NCBI RefSeq assembly: GCF_008692035.1
Contig: NZ_VTFG01000001.1
Location: forward strand, 930,001 to 994,000
Length of the DNA: 64,000 bases
Source of the DNA: Pseudomonas marginalis
GTDB taxonomy: Bacteria > Pseudomonadota > Gammaproteobacteria > Pseudomonadales > Pseudomonadaceae
Reading direction: 5' to 3'
The notes under the pieces were generated by a model. The model was not told where the DNA came from. It saw nothing but the letters and a program-made list of their open reading frames with translations, and did no database searches. Shown piece by piece: positions 33,847 to 43,626 of this stretch. Made by a program: the position numbers and the translations under genes. The stretch's first letter is position 1; each line of letters opens with the position of its first letter.

Positions 33847-34431
33847 ATGGGCATTTTGGATCGATTGTTTGGTGGACGCTTTACCATGCCTCCTCCCGAG
33901 GAAACCAACCTCAGCGCTTCAGCGATCATGAAAGAGCTGCGGCCCGAGCGCAGCGACCCCTCCCAGAAAAAAGCCCTCGAAGCCTTTGCCCAGGCGCTGG
34001 TGGCGACCACGGCGGAAAAAGAAGGCGCCAGACTTGTCCGCCGCGTTATGCGCAGATACGCGATGGGAGATGACCCCTGCAGTGCCCTCACCGAAGGTTT
34101 CCTGAATGACGCCAAGGGGCAAAAACTCGAACACCTTGTACTCCTCAGCGTGGATTGGAGGGGCTATGACGTGTTTGAGTATCTAGCGCCCTTTCTGGTC
34201 AGCGCCAGTGGCTTGAAGACGCCCTACGCCTATGTACGGGAAAACGCTACCTCCATGCCACAGGTTCTCGATAACTTTGATCAGTGGCTCGCCCGGTTCG
34301 GTAAACGGTTTCTTCACCTGGATTCCGGAGGTGAAAATTACGACGGTTTCATTGTTGACACGGATCGACTCGAAGACGTTATCGAGCTGGCTGGACGAGC
34401 GGGAATCCACGTGCGTCTTGAGAGCTTCTGA
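33847..34431 (+). CDS. hypothetical cytoplasmic protein
   Basis: 194 residues, no signal peptide or membrane helix. Central segment KGQKLEHLVLLSVDWRGYDV and C-terminal NFDQWLARFGKRFLHLDSGG have the look of small stand-alone proteins of the SMI1/immunity size class, but I cannot place the family. CAGGGAC lies before the ATG. No toxin gene is adjacent. Confidence 0.68.
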   Translation: MGILDRLFGGRFTMPPPEETNLSASAIMKELRPERSDPSQKKALEAFAQALVATTAEKEGARLVRRVMRRYAMGDDPCSALTEGFLNDAKGQKLEHLVLLSVDWRGYDVFEYLAPFLVSASGLKTPYAYVRENATSMPQVLDNFDQWLARFGKRFLHLDSGGENYDGFIVDTDRLEDVIELAGRAGIHVRLESF

Positions 34432-34516
34432 CTCTGCGGCGGGGTGAGGGGCTTCTGCAGAACCTGTTCAATCAAGCCCTCGCCCGATGAATGTCCCTGC
34501 CCCGGCCGCTATCCGA

Positions 34517-34714
34517 TCAGGTTTTCCCTTTCCCGATCATTGCGGCCTTGGACCTGGAGCCCTGATCCCCCCTCGGGCGTTCAGCCCGCTGTTTTTGCTC
34601 CTGCTTGAATTGCTGCTGCCAGCGCGCCAGCGCCTCAGCCCCGTCCGATGCCTGCACGGCCCATGGCGTCGACGCGATCATGCCGAAAAGCGTCCAGATA
34701 AGGAGTTGCTTCAT
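34517..34714 (-). CDS. 65-residue secreted protein coupled to FUSC gene
   Basis: Signal peptide (LLIWTLFGMIASTPWAVQA) then a short, highly charged mature part (ARWQQQFKQEQKQRAERP). Its ATG overlaps the FUSC stop (ATGA), so it is the last gene of the efflux operon. Likely periplasmic; role unknown. Confidence 0.68.
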   Translation of the reverse strand: MKQLLIWTLFGMIASTPWAVQASDGAEALARWQQQFKQEQKQRAERPRGDQGSRSKAAMIGKGKT

Positions 34715-36666
34715 TTCATCTCACCTTGGTTGTTTGAACTGGAATGGATGCGGATATCCGCGTTGGTAATGCTTGAATAGGTGTCGAGCAGCCCGGCTAA
34801 ATCCTGGTAGCCAGCCGCCAGAGCGTGAGCCCCCAGCCGGGTCAATGATCTCGACGTCCGACGTGCCTGAGCCGCGCTGATCGCGGGAGTGGAGGCATAC
34901 CGTGAAATACGCCGCTCGCCCCTTTGCGCACATTTGGCGATTGCTGAGTCAGGTTCCAGCTCCCGTGTCTGGCGTTGCAAAGTCAGCAGCCGGCGGCTCA
35001 ATTGAAGGGACACAGAGCCGGCGCCGCCCGCCGGTTGGTGACCAGCGCCCAAGAGTGCCTGCAAGGCAACCAATCGGTGCTGTTGCCGGGCCTGCCACTT
35101 GAGCAGGTCCATGCGGCGCCCGTGCCGGAGTAAGCGCCGGGTGTCCCTGTGCAGCGCCTGGGTCAGGACGTGTACATGGCGGGCGGATTGCCCCGGCAGT
35201 AGCTGGAAGGCCAGCAGGCAGATGGCAAGCGCTACCAGCCAGGCGAGCGCTTGATTGGCGAAGTCCGTGAAGTCGTACTGGGCCGTGCCGCCGGTGCCGA
35301 CGAGGGTGTTGAACGCGATCAGGTAGGCAATGCCCTGCAAGGCGTGGCGCGGCCGGGTGGTGGCATGAATGCCGACGGTCCAGAAGGCGATCAGCACGAC
35401 GCTGAGCAACGCGAACCCGCTGATGTGCGGCAACACCAGGAACTTGCACGCCGCTGCCGTTACGATGCCGTACAGCGTTCCCTCGAAGAAACGGCCGATG
35501 CCTTGAGCGGGCGCCGGGCTGGTGGCCAGCAAGGTGCAGCACGGGCCCAACACTGCCAGCAAGGTTGGCCCCTGGTCCCAGGCGCTCAGGTACCAGACCG
35601 CAGCGGTAGCAAGCGTGGCCGCCAGGGCGCGTAGACCGTTGCGCAGCGCGTCGCCGTAATGGCGGTGGAACCCCACGGCGCGGGCCGGCGTCCGGGGCGC
35701 GCGCTCAAGGCAGGCAAAGCTCAGCAAGGCGCTGGACAGGTCTGCCAATTGTTCACTCAAGCACTGCTGGCTTTGACGGTTTTCATGGGCCTGGGCGAGG
35801 CAGTGCTGCATCTCCCGGACATGCTCGGCTGCCGCGGAAAAACCCGGCTTTGCGTCGGCCAGCTGTTGCAGTTGCGCGCCCATTCGAACGAGGGAAGGCA
35901 AGCCACCGTGGTTGAGCGGTGACTCGTCCAGGATCACCCCGTGCACATACGCAAGCCCTGCCTGCAGGGTCGCGAGCCTGGAACGGATCAGGCGGGACTC
36001 ACCTCGGCCGATCCCGAGAAGCTCGTCCACCTTACTCACCTCGATGGCGAGTTGGCCCTGCGCACTAGCCAGTTGCGCGCCCTGCTCCCCCTCAATTCGC
36101 AAGGCCAGCAATTCCAAGGTACGGGCGGCGATGTCCTCAAGCGTCTTGTTCAGTTTGGACTCGACGGTCTTGCGGCTGAACAACGTCGCCACCAGACTCA
36201 GGCTCAACACCCCGAGGACCACGGCCGTGCCCCGCGCCACGATATGCTCGAAACCTTGCTGCGGGGCGACAATGGCCGGGCCCAGGGCAAGGCAAACCGT
36301 ATAGCCTGCGACCACTGCCGCCGTGGCCTGGTAGTGCCGAAGCACGGTCATGGCACCGACACAAAGGCCGAGCCACACCCCGATCCCGAGGATGAACAGC
36401 AGCATTTTTTGCGCGAACAGGCCGGTCAGGACCAGGGCGGCGAGCAACCCCACCAGGGTTCCCAGAACGCGATTGAAGCCCTTGCCGACCACCGCGCCCT
36501 GCAGCGGATGGATCAGCAGCAACACGGTCGAAGCCGCCGAGAACGGCGCCTCCAGGTGCAATTGGAAGCCCAGCCACAGGGCCAATGTCGCCGCCGCAAG
36601 ACTGCGCAGCACATACCCCGAGGTCTCGGGCGACCATGCCCCGAGCATTCGCAGTGCACCGGCCAT
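34711..36666 (-). CDS. FUSC-family inner-membrane efflux protein
   Basis: 651 residues, two blocks of about six membrane helices (residues 20-160 and 345-500) separated by cytoplasmic helices, as in AaeB and fusaric-acid-resistance proteins. The first block opens RSLAAATLALWLGFQLHLE. The ATG at 36666 shares one base with the HlyD stop and has AGGA upstream. With the HlyD and DUF1656 genes it forms an efflux unit for aromatic acids or related weak acids (inference from family). Confidence 0.9.
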   Translation of the reverse strand: MAGALRMLGAWSPETSGYVLRSLAAATLALWLGFQLHLEAPFSAASTVLLLIHPLQGAVVGKGFNRVLGTLVGLLAALVLTGLFAQKMLLFILGIGVWLGLCVGAMTVLRHYQATAAVVAGYTVCLALGPAIVAPQQGFEHIVARGTAVVLGVLSLSLVATLFSRKTVESKLNKTLEDIAARTLELLALRIEGEQGAQLASAQGQLAIEVSKVDELLGIGRGESRLIRSRLATLQAGLAYVHGVILDESPLNHGGLPSLVRMGAQLQQLADAKPGFSAAAEHVREMQHCLAQAHENRQSQQCLSEQLADLSSALLSFACLERAPRTPARAVGFHRHYGDALRNGLRALAATLATAAVWYLSAWDQGPTLLAVLGPCCTLLATSPAPAQGIGRFFEGTLYGIVTAAACKFLVLPHISGFALLSVVLIAFWTVGIHATTRPRHALQGIAYLIAFNTLVGTGGTAQYDFTDFANQALAWLVALAICLLAFQLLPGQSARHVHVLTQALHRDTRRLLRHGRRMDLLKWQARQQHRLVALQALLGAGHQPAGGAGSVSLQLSRRLLTLQRQTRELEPDSAIAKCAQRGERRISRYASTPAISAAQARRTSRSLTRLGAHALAAGYQDLAGLLDTYSSITNADIRIHSSSNNQGEMK

Positions 36667-37574
36667 CACATGAAATCCTGCAGCCACTGGGTAAGCCGCC
36701 AATGGGGGGCGGCCCCCGCCTCGGCGACCTCGATACTCGCGGTCATCCCCGCCGCCAGCTCCACGCCCGGTGGCACCTTGTCCAGCTCAATCCGAACCGG
36801 CACACGCTGGGCCAGGCGTATCCAGCTGAACGTAGGAGCCACCTGGGGCAAGCCGCTGTTACTGCGCAGCTCGTTGCCGTCGGCAATGCCTCTGCCGAGA
36901 CTCGCCACATGCCCTTCAAGCAGCGGTGCAAAGCCCATGAGCTTGATGGACGCCGCGGCGCCCACGCGAACACCGGGCAGCTTGGTCTCCTCGAAGTAAG
37001 CGGTGACCCAGAAGCTATGGCTGTCGACCACAAAGATATTGGTATCGCCCGCCGCCGCGTAGTCACCCGGCTGCAGCCGCAGCTGGGTCACATACCCGTC
37101 GACCGGAGAACGAACCGTCGTACGCTGCAGATCCAGCTGCGCGTGGGCCAACTGGCTCTGGGCCGCGTCCAACCGCGCCCTGGCCACCGCCAGGTCCCGG
37201 GCCGCATTGTCGGTCTCCTCCCGCGCAATCGCATCGCCGAGTTGCTGGCGACGGCTGAGCTGTGAGCGGCGCTGTTCGAACACACTGCGCGCCTCGGCAA
37301 GCTCGGCCGTTCGCTGTTGCCGGGCCAGCAGATAGGCGCTGCGGTCGATCTGATACAACAACGCGCCCTTGGCGACCCACTGGTTGTCCTCGACCAGCAG
37401 TTGTTCAACCTGGCCGGACACTTCGGGGGCAATGCGGATGACTTGCGCACTGACCCGCCCGTCCCGTGTCCAGGGGGCCAACTCATAGGCGCGCCACAAC
37501 TGCGTACACAGCAGCAGTGCGGTCAAGCCGAGCACCAGGGTGACGAGGGTCTTGAGCAGGTGTTTGATCGTCAT
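36666..37574 (-). CDS. HlyD/EmrA-type periplasmic adaptor
   Basis: 302 residues. One N-terminal membrane helix (TLVTLVLGLTALLLCTQLW), a lipoyl-like half (VSGQVEQLLVEDNQWVAKG), a coiled-coil hairpin (about 90-165) and the second half (TVRSPVDGYVTQLRLQPGDY). It links the FUSC protein to the periplasm or outer membrane, like AaeA. Gap of 10 nt from the DUF1656 gene. Confidence 0.92.
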   Translation of the reverse strand: MTIKHLLKTLVTLVLGLTALLLCTQLWRAYELAPWTRDGRVSAQVIRIAPEVSGQVEQLLVEDNQWVAKGALLYQIDRSAYLLARQQRTAELAEARSVFEQRRSQLSRRQQLGDAIAREETDNAARDLAVARARLDAAQSQLAHAQLDLQRTTVRSPVDGYVTQLRLQPGDYAAAGDTNIFVVDSHSFWVTAYFEETKLPGVRVGAAASIKLMGFAPLLEGHVASLGRGIADGNELRSNSGLPQVAPTFSWIRLAQRVPVRIELDKVPPGVELAAGMTASIEVAEAGAAPHWRLTQWLQDFM

Positions 37575-37584
37575 CGCCCGCGCC

Positions 37585-37773
37585 TCAAAACTTCAGCACA
37601 AGGATCGAGAGAACGATCAACGACATGCAGAAACGCGCCATGCTCGGGTGCCAGGCCCAGTCCAGCCAGGGCCGCATGATCCGCTCCAGCAGTGCGTAAA
37701 CCACGGCGGTAACGCCCAGGTAGAGCAAGAAAGGCGGCAGGTAGAGGTGGGCAATCGTGATTTCGCTCAGCAT
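37585..37773 (-). CDS. DUF1656 (AaeX-like) small membrane protein
   Basis: 62 residues, two membrane helices (LPPFLLYLGVTAVVYALLE and MARFCMSLIVLSILVL) and the conserved WAWHPSMAR segment. First gene of the DUF1656-HlyD-FUSC operon and probably a helper of the pump. Divergent from the AraC regulator at 37891. Confidence 0.88.
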   Translation of the reverse strand: MLSEITIAHLYLPPFLLYLGVTAVVYALLERIMRPWLDWAWHPSMARFCMSLIVLSILVLKF

Positions 37774-37890
37774 CGTTGAATCTCGCAGTCGGCAATGGCC
37801 TTGCTGACGATGGTAGGGACTGCAAGGCTGTGCCGATATTGAGTATGCTGCCAAGATATAATCAAATTCAGACAATCGAGGTGGCGCGAC

Positions 37891-38685
37891 GTGGACGAGA
37901 CACATCTCTACGGGGTGGATCAATTCGAACTGGACAGTTTCGACCAGCCCGCAGTGGCGTTGATGCTGGGGAGTCAGCGAAACGACACCGAATTCCCCGT
38001 CCATACCCACCGCAAAGGCCAACTGGTAGTGGCGTATCACGGCGGCATCGTATGCACCGTAGAGGATGGCGTGTGGATGGTGCCGTCGGGGTTCGGCGTA
38101 TGGATCCCGGGCGGTATTGCCCACAGCAACCGGGTGACCGCCAACGGCAAGATCGGCTATCTGTTCGTCGAGCCCGGTGCGGCCGCGCTACCGCACACAT
38201 GCTGCACGCTGGTGCTGTCACCGCTGGTCCTGGAATTGATCCTGCACCTGAGCGCCCAAGCCCAGGACTATCCGCCGGCGTCCGCCAATGCACGCGTGGC
38301 GAGCGTGCTCCTCGAACAGTTGGAACTGGCCCCCTCGGAACAGCTGTACCTGCCGCTTCCGGCCACAACGCAGCTGCGTTTCATCGCACGGGGGTTGGCC
38401 CAGGCCCCGTCAAATCGCTGCACCATGGCCCAATGGGCACGCCAGGTCGCCATGAGCGAGCGCTCCCTGGCGCGCTTGGTTAAAAGCGAAACTGGGCTAA
38501 CCTTTGGCCAATGGCGCAAGCAATGGCAAATCATCGTGGCCTTGCAGAGCCTGGCCGAGGGCGAATCCGTGCAACGCACCGCCGAAGCCCTCGGGTACGA
38601 GTCGGTCAGTTCGTTCATCAGTATGTTTCGCAAGACTCTGGGCTCGCCGCCGGCGCGGTACATGCGGCGTACCGCAACGCGTTAG
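37891..38685 (+). CDS. AraC-family regulator of the efflux operon
   Basis: 264 residues, GTG start with GAGGTGG upstream. N-terminal cupin (PVHTHRKGQLVVAYHGGIV; MVPSGFGVWIPGGIAHSNRV), C-terminal HTH_AraC (MSERSLARLVKSETGLTFGQW, split as MSERSLARLVKSE and TGLTFGQWRKQ; YESVSSFISMFRKTLG). Divergent from the DUF1656-HlyD-FUSC operon with a 117-bp gap, the usual position of its activator or repressor. Confidence 0.88.
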   Translation: MDETHLYGVDQFELDSFDQPAVALMLGSQRNDTEFPVHTHRKGQLVVAYHGGIVCTVEDGVWMVPSGFGVWIPGGIAHSNRVTANGKIGYLFVEPGAAALPHTCCTLVLSPLVLELILHLSAQAQDYPPASANARVASVLLEQLELAPSEQLYLPLPATTQLRFIARGLAQAPSNRCTMAQWARQVAMSERSLARLVKSETGLTFGQWRKQWQIIVALQSLAEGESVQRTAEALGYESVSSFISMFRKTLGSPPARYMRRTATR

Positions 38686-38728
38686 CAGGGATCCGGCTGG
38701 CTGATGAAGCTTTACCCGTCGAACGGTC

Positions 38729-38755
38729 TAAATTTGCAGAATGACGTGCCGATAG
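38729..38755 (+). promoter_or_regulatory. FliA (sigma-28) promoter
   Basis: TAAA, 15 bp, GCCGATAG, 31 bp before the two-PAS chemoreceptor start. One base off the full -10 consensus. Confidence 0.78.
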
Positions 38756-38785
38756 GCTGGATGTAACCCAAGGAGGCGGTTTCCC

Positions 38786-40099
38786 ATGTTCAATACAAAA
38801 GCCAAGAACCAGCTTCACGCCCAGGCAGCCGAGCTGTTGGAACTGCGCCAACTGCGCGATGGCCTGAACCGTGAAATGCTGACGTTGAGTATCGACTCGA
38901 CATTCAAGATCACCGCATGCAACGACAACTTTGCCAAGTCGTTGGGCTACACCCCGGAGCAACTTCGAGGCCGTGCCATGGCCGAGATCGTGCCGCAGTA
39001 CGTCTCCAAGCTGCCCTGCTTTCATAATTTTCGAGCGGCGGTCGCCGCTGGCAAGTCCATTACCGACGATTACCGCTACCTGCATGCCGACGGCTCATTG
39101 ATATGGCTGCATGCACATTGGCAGCCGATTACGGATGCGAGCGGCCAGCTGAGTCATGTCACCTGCTATGCAACGAACATTACCGCCCGGGTAGAAAAAG
39201 CCTCGGAAAACACCTCTTTCATCCAGGCATTGCTGCGCTCGACGGCGGTGATCGAGTTCGACCTCTCCGGGCATGTCATCACCGCCAATGAACAGTTCCT
39301 GCACGCCATGGGCTACAGCCTGGAGCAAGCCAAAGGCAGCCACCACCGGATTTTCTGCAAGCCGGAGGAAACCTCGTCGCAGCACTACAAGGATTTCTGG
39401 GCAACCCTGAACAGGGGCGAGTTTGTAGCCGGCCGATTTGAACGCGTTGACAGCCGCGGCCAGACCGTGTGGCTGGAAGCAACCTACAACCCGGTGTACG
39501 ACACTGAAGGCGCACTGTGCAAGGTGGTCAAGTTCGCCACGGTGGTCTCCGACCAGGTTGCCCGGGAACAGGAAGTCAGTGGCGCGGCGCAAACCGCATT
39601 TGAAATTTCCCGGCAGACCGATGTCAGTGCCGAGCGCGGAGCCGTGGTGGTCAACGACACGATGCATACCATGCATAAAATCGCCGCTGATATGCAGGCG
39701 GCTGCCGGCGGAGTCGAAGCCCTCGGAAAACAGTCACTGCTGATCAGTTCGATCATTCAGACCATCAGCAGCATTGCCCAGCAAACCAACCTGCTGGCAT
39801 TGAATGCCGCGATTGAAGCCGCCCGTGCAGGCGAGCAAGGCCGAGGCTTTGCGGTGGTGGCTGATGAAGTGCGGCAACTGGCCGGGCGCACCAGCACGGC
39901 GACGGAAGAAATCGCCTCGGTGGTGCTGCAGAACCAGAAACTGGTGGATGAGACCGTCGCCGAAATGGCCAACAGCAAATCCCAGGCAGAGCAAGGTCTT
40001 GAACTCGCCACGCAGGCAGGCCAGGTCATTGTGGAAATTCAGGACGGCGCCAAGCGGGTGGTCGACGCGGTGGGCAGGTTTGCGAATCAGGTGGCTTAG
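38786..40099 (+). CDS. soluble chemoreceptor with two PAS domains (BdlA-like)
   Basis: 437 residues and no membrane helix. PAS 1 about 30-140 ([13 protein letters not shown]), PAS 2 about 150-265 ([28 protein letters not shown]), then a short MCP tip ([36 protein letters not shown]). Domain order and size fit P. aeruginosa BdlA, a biofilm-dispersion regulator, though orthology is not shown. AGGAGG before the ATG and a FliA promoter upstream tie it to motility. Confidence 0.88.
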   Translation: MFNTKAKNQLHAQAAELLELRQLRDGLNREMLTLSIDSTFKITACNDNFAKSLGYTPEQLRGRAMAEIVPQYVSKLPCFHNFRAAVAAGKSITDDYRYLHADGSLIWLHAHWQPITDASGQLSHVTCYATNITARVEKASENTSFIQALLRSTAVIEFDLSGHVITANEQFLHAMGYSLEQAKGSHHRIFCKPEETSSQHYKDFWATLNRGEFVAGRFERVDSRGQTVWLEATYNPVYDTEGALCKVVKFATVVSDQVAREQEVSGAAQTAFEISRQTDVSAERGAVVVNDTMHTMHKIAADMQAAAGGVEALGKQSLLISSIIQTISSIAQQTNLLALNAAIEAARAGEQGRGFAVVADEVRQLAGRTSTATEEIASVVLQNQKLVDETVAEMANSKSQAEQGLELATQAGQVIVEIQDGAKRVVDAVGRFANQVA

Positions 40100-40276
40100 C
40101 TTGCCCGCAGTGGCGCAGGCGAATTCGATAGCGATGACATAGCAATCAATGGTGGCCACTGTGGGGCTGTCTTTTGAGGGTTGGATGCAAGGGAACTATT
40201 TGCTGTACGCCTGCCCCAGATTCAATGCCTGGGATGCCTGCAACAACCAGCGACTAAAGTGGAGCTTTTTTTCGGA

Positions 40277-41266
40277 TCAATGCTTGTTCTCATGGCGCAA
40301 GCGTTCCGGTGTTGTCCCGGTCCAGCCGTGAAAGGCGCGAAAGAAAGAGTTGGGGTCGTCGTAACCCAGCAAGAATGAAATCTGCGTGTAAGGCAGCTCT
40401 GAATTGCGGATGTAATGGCGGGCCAACTCTTCACGTAGTCCGTGCAGGACTTGCGAAAAGCTTGTTTTCTCCTCGGCGAGTCGTCGTTGCAAGGTGCGCC
40501 GACTGACTGCAAGTTTGCGTGCGACCTCATCAGCACCTGTAATCCCACTTGGCACCAGCTCAAGCAGAACACTACGCACTTGGCTGGCTATGGATGAGTC
40601 TCTGGTCAGCTCGGCCAGCCGCTCCTGCAGCTTCGGCTCGAACAGTGCCCACATGGCCTGGTTTTCTGTAATAAACGGGCGCTCGGCGTCGGCGCGGGAA
40701 AACTCCAGGCCAATGCTGTCACCTAACTCCAGGGTACAACCAAAGAACTCTTCGTATGCCAGTTTCGGTTCGAGCGTCCTGGGGGAAATGACACGCAGCG
40801 GCACGACAACCTGTCGCGTCGCCATGCGTGCAATCTGGACGAAATAACCCAGTTCCACAGCGATCAACGCGGTGGCGGGCTGCTCGCTGGTCGCGCCGAA
40901 GTGGATGCCCAGGCGCAGCCGCTCCGGGTGTACCTCGATGTCCAGGTGCATTGGACCGATCAGGGGTTTGAATTGCTGAATACGCTGGGATGCGACAATC
41001 AGGTTGGGGCTGCAAAATGCCGCGAAAGTCGCCGGGTCGAACATTTCTGCTGAAAAATTACGCAGTATGCGCAGCGGTAACTGCGCATCACCGAGCAATA
41101 TTGTCAGCGTTTCCCATAGCCGAAAGTAATCCGCGCTCGCCAGGCTGGCATCGCGTCGTTCGAACAGGTCTTTAGGCAGTTGCGCCATAGCCAAGAACTC
41201 GCGGACCGGGACGCCCAGGTCTGCGAGCAGTACCTTCCAGCCTGACGAGACGGAGAATCGTTCCAT
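40277..41266 (-). CDS. AraC-family regulator (Arabinose_bd type)
   Basis: 329 residues. N-terminal ligand-binding domain of the AraC subfamily seen in OruR/ArgR-like regulators (SADYFRLWETL), and a C-terminal HTH (ARKLAVSRRTLQRRLAEEKT; ISFLLGYDDPNSFFRAFHGW). Starts 7 bp after the epimerase stop on the same strand, so it is transcribed with that gene and may regulate it. Confidence 0.87.
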   Translation of the reverse strand: MERFSVSSGWKVLLADLGVPVREFLAMAQLPKDLFERRDASLASADYFRLWETLTILLGDAQLPLRILRNFSAEMFDPATFAAFCSPNLIVASQRIQQFKPLIGPMHLDIEVHPERLRLGIHFGATSEQPATALIAVELGYFVQIARMATRQVVVPLRVISPRTLEPKLAYEEFFGCTLELGDSIGLEFSRADAERPFITENQAMWALFEPKLQERLAELTRDSSIASQVRSVLLELVPSGITGADEVARKLAVSRRTLQRRLAEEKTSFSQVLHGLREELARHYIRNSELPYTQISFLLGYDDPNSFFRAFHGWTGTTPERLRHENKH

Positions 41267-41273
41267 AATGTGA

Positions 41274-42335
41274 TCAACGTGCCTTTATGCGGCCACTTTC
41301 TATCAGCTGCGCGAAGAAATCATTCATGGAGTCCTGCATCGGACGATAGCTCACACCCAATATCTCACGGCTGCGACGATTGTCCGCTCGCCATGGCAGG
41401 TCAACATTCAGGCTGATCATTTTGCGCGTGAGTCCCTTGTTCATAAGTGGCCCGACCGTCCAGACCAGCCACTTGGGCAGCTTGCGACGAGGGATTGGAT
41501 AGCGCGCACCATAGCGTTCCAGCAGCGTCTCAGCCATCTTCAGGAAGCTGGTGTTATGCCCTGATACGATGAAGCGCCCTTTGGCCTCTGGGACAAAACC
41601 GCCCCGGAAGTGGGCCTCCGCAAGATCCCTGACATCGACGACACCGAAGCCGATGTCAGGCACGCCCATCTTCAGGGTGCCGTCGCCCATCTGACGAATG
41701 AGGTTGAAGCTTTCGGAGGTACCGTTGGGGTTCACTCCTGGCCCGATCACCAGCGAAGGGTTGATGGTTACCAGGTGCCAGCGATCCTGTTTCTTTGCAA
41801 TGGACCAAGCCTCTTTTTCCGCCAGCAGCTTCGAATAGGAATAGGCCTGATGATCGACCGAGGAGCTGGTGTTCCAGATTTCTTCAGTGAACAGCCCTTC
41901 TGGGGTCTTGGCCAGGTCGGCATTGTCGCCATAGATGGCGGCGCAGCTGCTAGTCACCACAACGCGCTTTACCGAAGGCGTCCCATTGGCAGACTCCAGA
42001 ACATTGCGCGTGCCGAGTTGAGCCGGCTCTATCAGTTCTTTGACCGGGTCCTGAATATCCAGGGTGAAGGGCGAGGCGGTATGGAACACGACTTCGCAGC
42101 CTTGCATCGCCTTCTGGTAAGAGCCCGGCGCAAGCAGATCTGCCGCGAAGAAGTGGATAGTGCCCGGCATGCTTTCAGCCAGCGCAGCCAGAGGGTGCAG
42201 TTTCGATGCATCATCCGGGTCACGGACGGCAGCGTGCACCGTCAAACCTTCTTGCAGCAGGCGGCTGACCAGCCAACCGGCCACATAGCCCGTAGCTCCA
42301 GTGACCATTACAGGTTTGGTTTTGTCGATATGCAT
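41274..42335 (-). CDS. NAD(P)-dependent epimerase/aldehyde reductase (extended SDR)
   Basis: 353 residues. The start at 42335 (AGGAG upstream) places the Rossmann motif VMVTGATGYVAGWLV near the N-terminus; the frame is open for 110 more codons without support. Active-site YSYSKLLAEKEAW (YxxxK) and VVVTSSCAAIYG are typical of dihydroflavonol-4-reductase-like SDRs, which reduce aldehydes or ketones. First gene of an operon with the AraC regulator. Confidence 0.87.
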   Translation of the reverse strand: MHIDKTKPVMVTGATGYVAGWLVSRLLQEGLTVHAAVRDPDDASKLHPLAALAESMPGTIHFFAADLLAPGSYQKAMQGCEVVFHTASPFTLDIQDPVKELIEPAQLGTRNVLESANGTPSVKRVVVTSSCAAIYGDNADLAKTPEGLFTEEIWNTSSSVDHQAYSYSKLLAEKEAWSIAKKQDRWHLVTINPSLVIGPGVNPNGTSESFNLIRQMGDGTLKMGVPDIGFGVVDVRDLAEAHFRGGFVPEAKGRFIVSGHNTSFLKMAETLLERYGARYPIPRRKLPKWLVWTVGPLMNKGLTRKMISLNVDLPWRADNRRSREILGVSYRPMQDSMNDFFAQLIESGRIKAR

Positions 42336-42570
42336 ATCAGGCTCCTGGCTCAGATTTACCCTCAGCTTGCCTGCTCTGCCGGTTCGCAGCACTAGCGGAT
42401 GGTGCCAAGCGACTCGCATAATGCGCCACATGCGCGTGAGAAGGGTTTTGGGCATGACAAGTAGACGAGCCGCTGAGTCCACTGTTGGTCGAAAGCAACG
42501 CGCACATTGTCCAACCACCTCCACTCCCCTTATCCTCGACGGTCCCCGTCCGTCCAAAACCGGAGCCGCC

Positions 42571-43191
42571 ATGGACCTCGCCACCCTCGCCCTGTTCCTC
42601 CCCGCCTGCTTCGCCCTGAACATGGCGCCCGGCCCGAACAACCTGCTGTCCGTCAGCAACGCCACGCGCTACGGCTACCGCACCTCGTGCCTGGCCGGTG
42701 TCGGTCGCCTGCTGGCCTTTGCCGGGATGATCGCCCTCGCCTCCGCAGGCTTGGCGGTGGTGCTGCAGACGTCGGAGTTGTTGTTCTACGCGATCAAGAT
42801 TGTGGGCGCGGCGTATCTGTTTTATCTGGCGTTCCAGCTGTGGCGGGCTGATCAGCAGGCTGAGGCGCAATCGGCAGGCGCGAAGGTGGGTTTGTGGGCA
42901 CTGGCGCGACAGGAGTTCCTGGTGGCGGCAGGCAACCCGAAGGCCATCCTGATCTTCACCGCGTTCCTCCCGCAATTCGTGGTCCACGGCCAACCCATCA
43001 CCCCGCAATTCGCCGTGCTGGGCGCGCTGTTCCTGGTGTTGGAATGGATCGCCATCAGCCTCTACGCCTATATGGGCCTGCACATGCGCCGCTGGTTTGC
43101 CGAGCCGCGTGGCAAGCGGATATTCAATCGCTGCTGTGCGGGGTTGTTGTCGGCGGCGGCGACGGTGTTGTTGACCGCGCGCAGGGCTTGA
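42571..43191 (+). CDS. LysE/RhtB-family exporter
   Basis: 206 residues, six membrane helices. The signature FALNMAPGPNNLLSVSNATR is characteristic of the family, followed by GNPKAILIFTAFLPQF. Exports an amino acid or derivative; substrate unknown. The next gene starts 10 bp later, so they are probably co-transcribed. Confidence 0.88.
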   Translation: MDLATLALFLPACFALNMAPGPNNLLSVSNATRYGYRTSCLAGVGRLLAFAGMIALASAGLAVVLQTSELLFYAIKIVGAAYLFYLAFQLWRADQQAEAQSAGAKVGLWALARQEFLVAAGNPKAILIFTAFLPQFVVHGQPITPQFAVLGALFLVLEWIAISLYAYMGLHMRRWFAEPRGKRIFNRCCAGLLSAAATVLLTARRA

Positions 43192-43200
43192 GGAAAAAAC

Positions 43201-43593
43201 ATGACCCGCAACCAACTTGCCGACCTGTACCTCGGCTACATCGACTGCCTCAACCGGCAGGATTGGAACCGCCTGGGCGACTTCGTCCACCCGGACGTGT
43301 GCTACAACGCCCAGGTGGTCGGCCTGGAGGGCTACCGCGCCATGCTGGAGCGCGACTTTCGCGAGATCCCCGACCTGGTGTTCCACATCCAGTTGCTGAT
43401 CGCCGATCCGCCCACCGTCGCCAGCCGGCTGAACTTCAATGTTACGCCCCGGGGCGAGTTTTTCGGGCTGGCGATCAATGGTCGCCAGGTGGCGTTCTCG
43501 GAGAACGTTTTCTACACGTTCGTCGACGGCAAAATCGCCCAGGTCTGGTCGGTGATCGACAAGGCGGCGATCGAACGGCAGTTGGCCGTCTAA
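43201..43593 (+). CDS. SnoaL-like polyketide-cyclase fold protein
   Basis: 130 residues, NTF2/SnoaL-type cone fold: YLGYIDCLNRQDWNRLGDFV, HPDVCYN, FREIPDLVFHIQLLIAD and WSVIDKAAIERQL. Members are ester cyclases or of unknown function. AGGAAAAAAC precedes the ATG. Confidence 0.8.
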   Translation: MTRNQLADLYLGYIDCLNRQDWNRLGDFVHPDVCYNAQVVGLEGYRAMLERDFREIPDLVFHIQLLIADPPTVASRLNFNVTPRGEFFGLAINGRQVAFSENVFYTFVDGKIAQVWSVIDKAAIERQLAV

Positions 43594-43626
43594 ACTCCAT
43601 GGACCCATTGTCCGTGGAGACCGATC

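Noticed and set aside
33847..34714. Possible toxin-antitoxin or effector-immunity pair
   Set aside because: The two genes are on opposite strands; the small one is coupled to the FUSC operon, and neither shows toxin or immunity motifs.
42336..42665. 110-codon N-terminal extension of the epimerase
   Set aside because: The Rossmann motif and a good ribosome site place the start at 42335; the extension has no similarity and covers the divergent promoter region.
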